The notes under the pieces were generated by a model. It searched no databases. It saw only the letters and a list, made by a program, of their open reading frames with translations, and was not told the DNA's origin. The position numbers were made by a program, and so were the translations under genes. Shown here piece after piece: positions 61,447 to 64,000 of a stretch of DNA of 64,000 bases. Each line of letters begins with the position of its first letter. Position 1 is the stretch's first letter. The DNA comes from Candidatus Formimonas warabiya (GTDB taxonomy: Bacteria; Bacillota; Dehalobacteriia; Dehalobacteriales; Dehalobacteriaceae). The stretch covers positions 2,120,903 to 2,184,902 of the forward strand of contig NZ_CP017634.1 in the NCBI RefSeq assembly GCF_002777255.1, written 5' to 3'.

Positions 61447-63954
61447 TCACTCAAAATCTTTTTTCGCACAGGACAGATATGTAAACCAGATATCTCCCAG
61501 CGGGTCGTTTACTGTAAATTCAATTTGCCACTCAACTGCGGGGTCTAATATTGACCCGGGATTATTCCACACCAAACGGTCACATGCCTGCCAAAAGCTC
61601 AGCCCGTAATACTCTTCTTTTTCCATCTCTTGATATACAGCCTGGGCATTTTTTGAGGAAAAAGAATCGTTAGGATCTCCATCCATCTCATAGAAATAGT
61701 ACCCGGTTATCTGCGCTTTCCAACTGTCTTTCCCGTCTGCTGTTTGCCCTTTTTCCAGGTTCTTTAGTTCGTAGATATAAAAACCATGGAAGCTCAAACC
61801 TACTGCTGTGTACTTGCCATCCTGATATTCAAGGTACCCTGAGGATTTATGGGTATAGCTTATGTCGCCGAAATATCTTGTTACCGTCTCAGCGAATTGT
61901 TCTTTGGACATTGAACCATTGCTCCATTGATGAGGTGTATTTAATACGATAAAAAGAGTAAGGTCATCCCATATGGGGTTTTTGCCCAAAGCAAAAACCG
62001 GCAAACAGCGAAGTTCCATAGTATTTGTTCGAAAGTAATCATTGAAAAATCTTTTGGTTCTTTCTGTAATATCCGTTTTCCCATCTCTAATTTGTTGCCT
62101 GTAAAAACTCCCCTGATGGGCATATTTCCAGTTATTAAAGGACAGTTGCGCTTCCTCGGAAGGGACCAGGTTCCAGTCAACCGGCGCGGCTTTATAATCT
62201 TCCACTCTGATGCCGCCCCATTTTTCGCCCTGTTTTACAAAGATAATATCTTCCGGCACGTTCAGCACATCCATAAAGGCCGCATCCCAGACAGTATCAA
62301 CCAGAGGTTGGCCCTCCTGGGTCAGATAACCAAATTTCTCGTTTTTCTCAACCTTGATGAATGGTTCAATTTCCTCATAATAGTTTAACTCTACATATTC
62401 AAATTCGGGCCGGATAACGATGTTTCCCTCCTGGTCAACAGCTCCCCACAGCCCGTTTTTCTTAACCTTGACAAGCCCATTTGCTTTATTGCCGTCAGGC
62501 ATTTCGTAATTTGCTATTTCTTCATACATATGGTCAATAATCCTTTGACCCGTTTTGTCATAAAGCCCCCATTTCCCATCTTTTTTAGCAAATATTAAAT
62601 TTAGCATTAAGTCATATTCGGCAAAACCGGAAAGAATGGTCTCACCCTTGTCATTCAAGAGATTCTTTTGGCCTTCTTTACCAGTTTTAAGACCATATTC
62701 TACGGTTTTCTCTCCAGAATCACCAAGCCAATATCTTGCGCTGATCTTTTCGTCCTCCGGGGATTCGGCAATTATTGCTGCGTGCTTTGTTTCTTCTTTT
62801 TGAGTCGCTTCATTCTGAGGCAGTGGTTGCTTGTTTCGTACCTGCTCAGTTTTTGTTGTTTCTTCTATTTTCTCATTCGGGTCGGGGACTACTGCTTCCA
62901 GGGCGTAGGACAGGAATTCGCCAGTTCTGGTCGTTAGCCCCCGGACCGTAACAGGCGTGCCCGGTGGAAGATGCAAGGTTTCCCAAAACGTGAGTTTGTT
63001 CCTCGTTCCTGATGCGGGATCGACTGCCTCTGCTGTCATTCCCCTGGGTAATAATGCATTAACAGTGCCACCTCCTGCAATATCTACTAGCACCCAATCC
63101 CCTTCATGCTCCTTTTCACCCGCCGCCACAGCACCCTTAAGCTCTTCCAGTTGACGCTTGGTATCTAAAGATCCACCTGAAACCCCTTGGTAGATTTGTT
63201 CTCCCGATTCCGCGTGCAGGGCAATCTCCACTGTGTCTATTACCTGCGTATGGCTATAAGCATCCTTAGGATCCTGAACTGCCGGTCCGCTCGTTGGCAC
63301 CCAAACCCGCCCATCCGCTTTGAAAAGAACATGCCACACGGGTGTGTTGGCGGGTAAATATGCACCCCCGTGCGCCACTTGATCAAAGGTGGTCAAACGA
63401 AGGCTAACCGGTACCAGTGAACCGCGCTTTTGAAACCCTTCCACTTTCGAAAAAGCTTGTTCCAAGAACTGGTCAACGGTCAGCCAATTTTCTTGAAGTG
63501 AAATATCATACTGGGGTGATACCTTTTCGGCTGCCTGCCCGGCTTCGGGTAGTGCTTTTTTCGTTTTCTCCCATATTTCCCTTTCTATAGCCTTTACAAG
63601 AGCACCATTTTCTGTTGCCACAGCAATGTACTGCTCCGGTTCTAAACCGGCAATTTCGTAAAGTTTGGTTTTTTCCGGAAAATAATTGGAGGAATTATCG
63701 GGGAATTCATCAAGTTCATTGGTGGAATGTTTTGTGATCATGCCCAGCATCTTTTTGGTCTCTGTTTCTGCCACGGCTTCATCCGTTACCACGTAGGTGC
63801 GGCCATCCCACTTAACGAAAGGATATGCCCAACTAGCCTCTCCGCTTGGGATACTGGTAGTATCCTCAAACCGGGAACAAGCTATAGTAGAAAACACGAG
63901 CAATAACGCAAGGGATGCTATAGCAAGTGTTTTGTACGCAGATAGAGCTTTCAA
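61447..63954 (-). CDS. WG-repeat lipoprotein
   Basis: 835 residues. N-terminal signal with lipobox-like FSTIAC (Cys at ~26), so exported and lipid-anchored. Residues ~400-600 hold WG repeats (KKDGKWGLYDKTGQRII, KKNGLWGAVDQEGNIVI, EKFGYLTQEGQPLV, KQGEKWGGIRVEDY), which form beta-hairpin modules for protein binding. The first half has an unknown extracellular region. TTG start after AGGAGG at 9 bases. The gene begins at the edge of the window (63954), so its upstream context is mostly lost. Confidence 0.85.
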   Translation of the reverse strand: MKALSAYKTLAIASLALLLVFSTIACSRFEDTTSIPSGEASWAYPFVKWDGRTYVVTDEAVAETETKKMLGMITKHSTNELDEFPDNSSNYFPEKTKLYEIAGLEPEQYIAVATENGALVKAIEREIWEKTKKALPEAGQAAEKVSPQYDISLQENWLTVDQFLEQAFSKVEGFQKRGSLVPVSLRLTTFDQVAHGGAYLPANTPVWHVLFKADGRVWVPTSGPAVQDPKDAYSHTQVIDTVEIALHAESGEQIYQGVSGGSLDTKRQLEELKGAVAAGEKEHEGDWVLVDIAGGGTVNALLPRGMTAEAVDPASGTRNKLTFWETLHLPPGTPVTVRGLTTRTGEFLSYALEAVVPDPNEKIEETTKTEQVRNKQPLPQNEATQKEETKHAAIIAESPEDEKISARYWLGDSGEKTVEYGLKTGKEGQKNLLNDKGETILSGFAEYDLMLNLIFAKKDGKWGLYDKTGQRIIDHMYEEIANYEMPDGNKANGLVKVKKNGLWGAVDQEGNIVIRPEFEYVELNYYEEIEPFIKVEKNEKFGYLTQEGQPLVDTVWDAAFMDVLNVPEDIIFVKQGEKWGGIRVEDYKAAPVDWNLVPSEEAQLSFNNWKYAHQGSFYRQQIRDGKTDITERTKRFFNDYFRTNTMELRCLPVFALGKNPIWDDLTLFIVLNTPHQWSNGSMSKEQFAETVTRYFGDISYTHKSSGYLEYQDGKYTAVGLSFHGFYIYELKNLEKGQTADGKDSWKAQITGYYFYEMDGDPNDSFSSKNAQAVYQEMEKEEYYGLSFWQACDRLVWNNPGSILDPAVEWQIEFTVNDPLGDIWFTYLSCAKKDFE

Positions 63955-64000
63955 AATGTTAAGCCTCCTTTTTTCCCAATCCTCCCGTCCAGGGTATACC

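Noticed and set aside
61278..61469. Short minus-strand frame overlapping the end of the WG-repeat gene
   Set aside because: No ribosome site, no recognisable family, and composition looks random.
1..64000. tRNA, rRNA or CRISPR arrays
   Set aside because: No cloverleaf, rRNA signature or regularly spaced repeat array was recognised.

Overview
The window reads as the chromosome of an endospore-forming, diderm-free Firmicute of class Clostridia (Peptococcaceae/Desulfitobacterium-like relatives). The evidence is a division and cell-wall (dcw) cluster ending in spoIIGA-sigE, a SpoVD-type PBP with PASTA domains, a MurE with the meso-diaminopimelate motif DNPR, many strong AGGAGG ribosome sites with frequent GTG/TTG starts, and families such as YlbF, PerR and GlnK/GlnL. 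No rRNA, tRNA or CRISPR was seen. Species cannot be assigned from the sequence alone. Almost every gene lies on the minus strand.

Layout. 1-6.0 kb: a PHP-UvrD fusion helicase, a NUDIX hydrolase and two small membrane proteins. 6.2-25.3 kb: sigE, spoIIGA, ftsZ, ftsA, ftsQ, murA, murC, murG, ftsW, murD, mraY, murE, spoVD, ftsL, rsmH and mraZ. This cluster is cut by terminators after spoVD, murA and ftsZ. It lacks murF, carries only a C-terminal remnant of murB, and has no sigG after sigE, so MurB and MurF activity must be encoded elsewhere if the cell makes normal peptidoglycan. 25.4-35.3 kb: housekeeping and stress genes (M20 amidohydrolase, TPR protein, FmdB zinc ribbon, MoxR/VWA pair, PerR, YlbF, PHP phosphatase, MBL hydrolase, methyltransferase, MGMT-like protein, SMR exporter), plus a plus-strand DUF6951-like gene under a candidate CsoR-type operator and an unlisted 49-residue Cys-rich membrane peptide.

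35.5-40.3 kb: a self-contained module with a divergent MerR-methyltransferase-like fusion regulator, a MerR-type 19-bp-spacer promoter, a 30-residue membrane peptide, a sodium:solute symporter and a BPL-N/glutamine-amidotransferase-like protein. I regard this as the best candidate for an undescribed system. 40.3-47.7 kb: GNAT, aminotransferase, panB, amino-acid permease, alpha/beta hydrolase and a GlnK/GlnL two-component pair.

47.8-61.2 kb is an accessory region of small single-gene units (two isoprenylcysteine methyltransferase-like proteins, two GNATs, DJ-1, two DUF3795, DUF3788, VOC). It is interrupted by a complete IS66-family element (54473-57026) flanked by a 146-bp direct duplication. 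Next to it lies an ABC-F resistance-type ATPase with a 28-residue leader peptide and an attenuator. A MoaE-like gene and a frameshifted ridA follow. The window ends in a WG-repeat lipoprotein. A palindromic REP-like repeat with core GGGACGGTTCTTG occurs about a dozen times between genes, mostly as inverted pairs, and supplies the 3' end of at least one gene.
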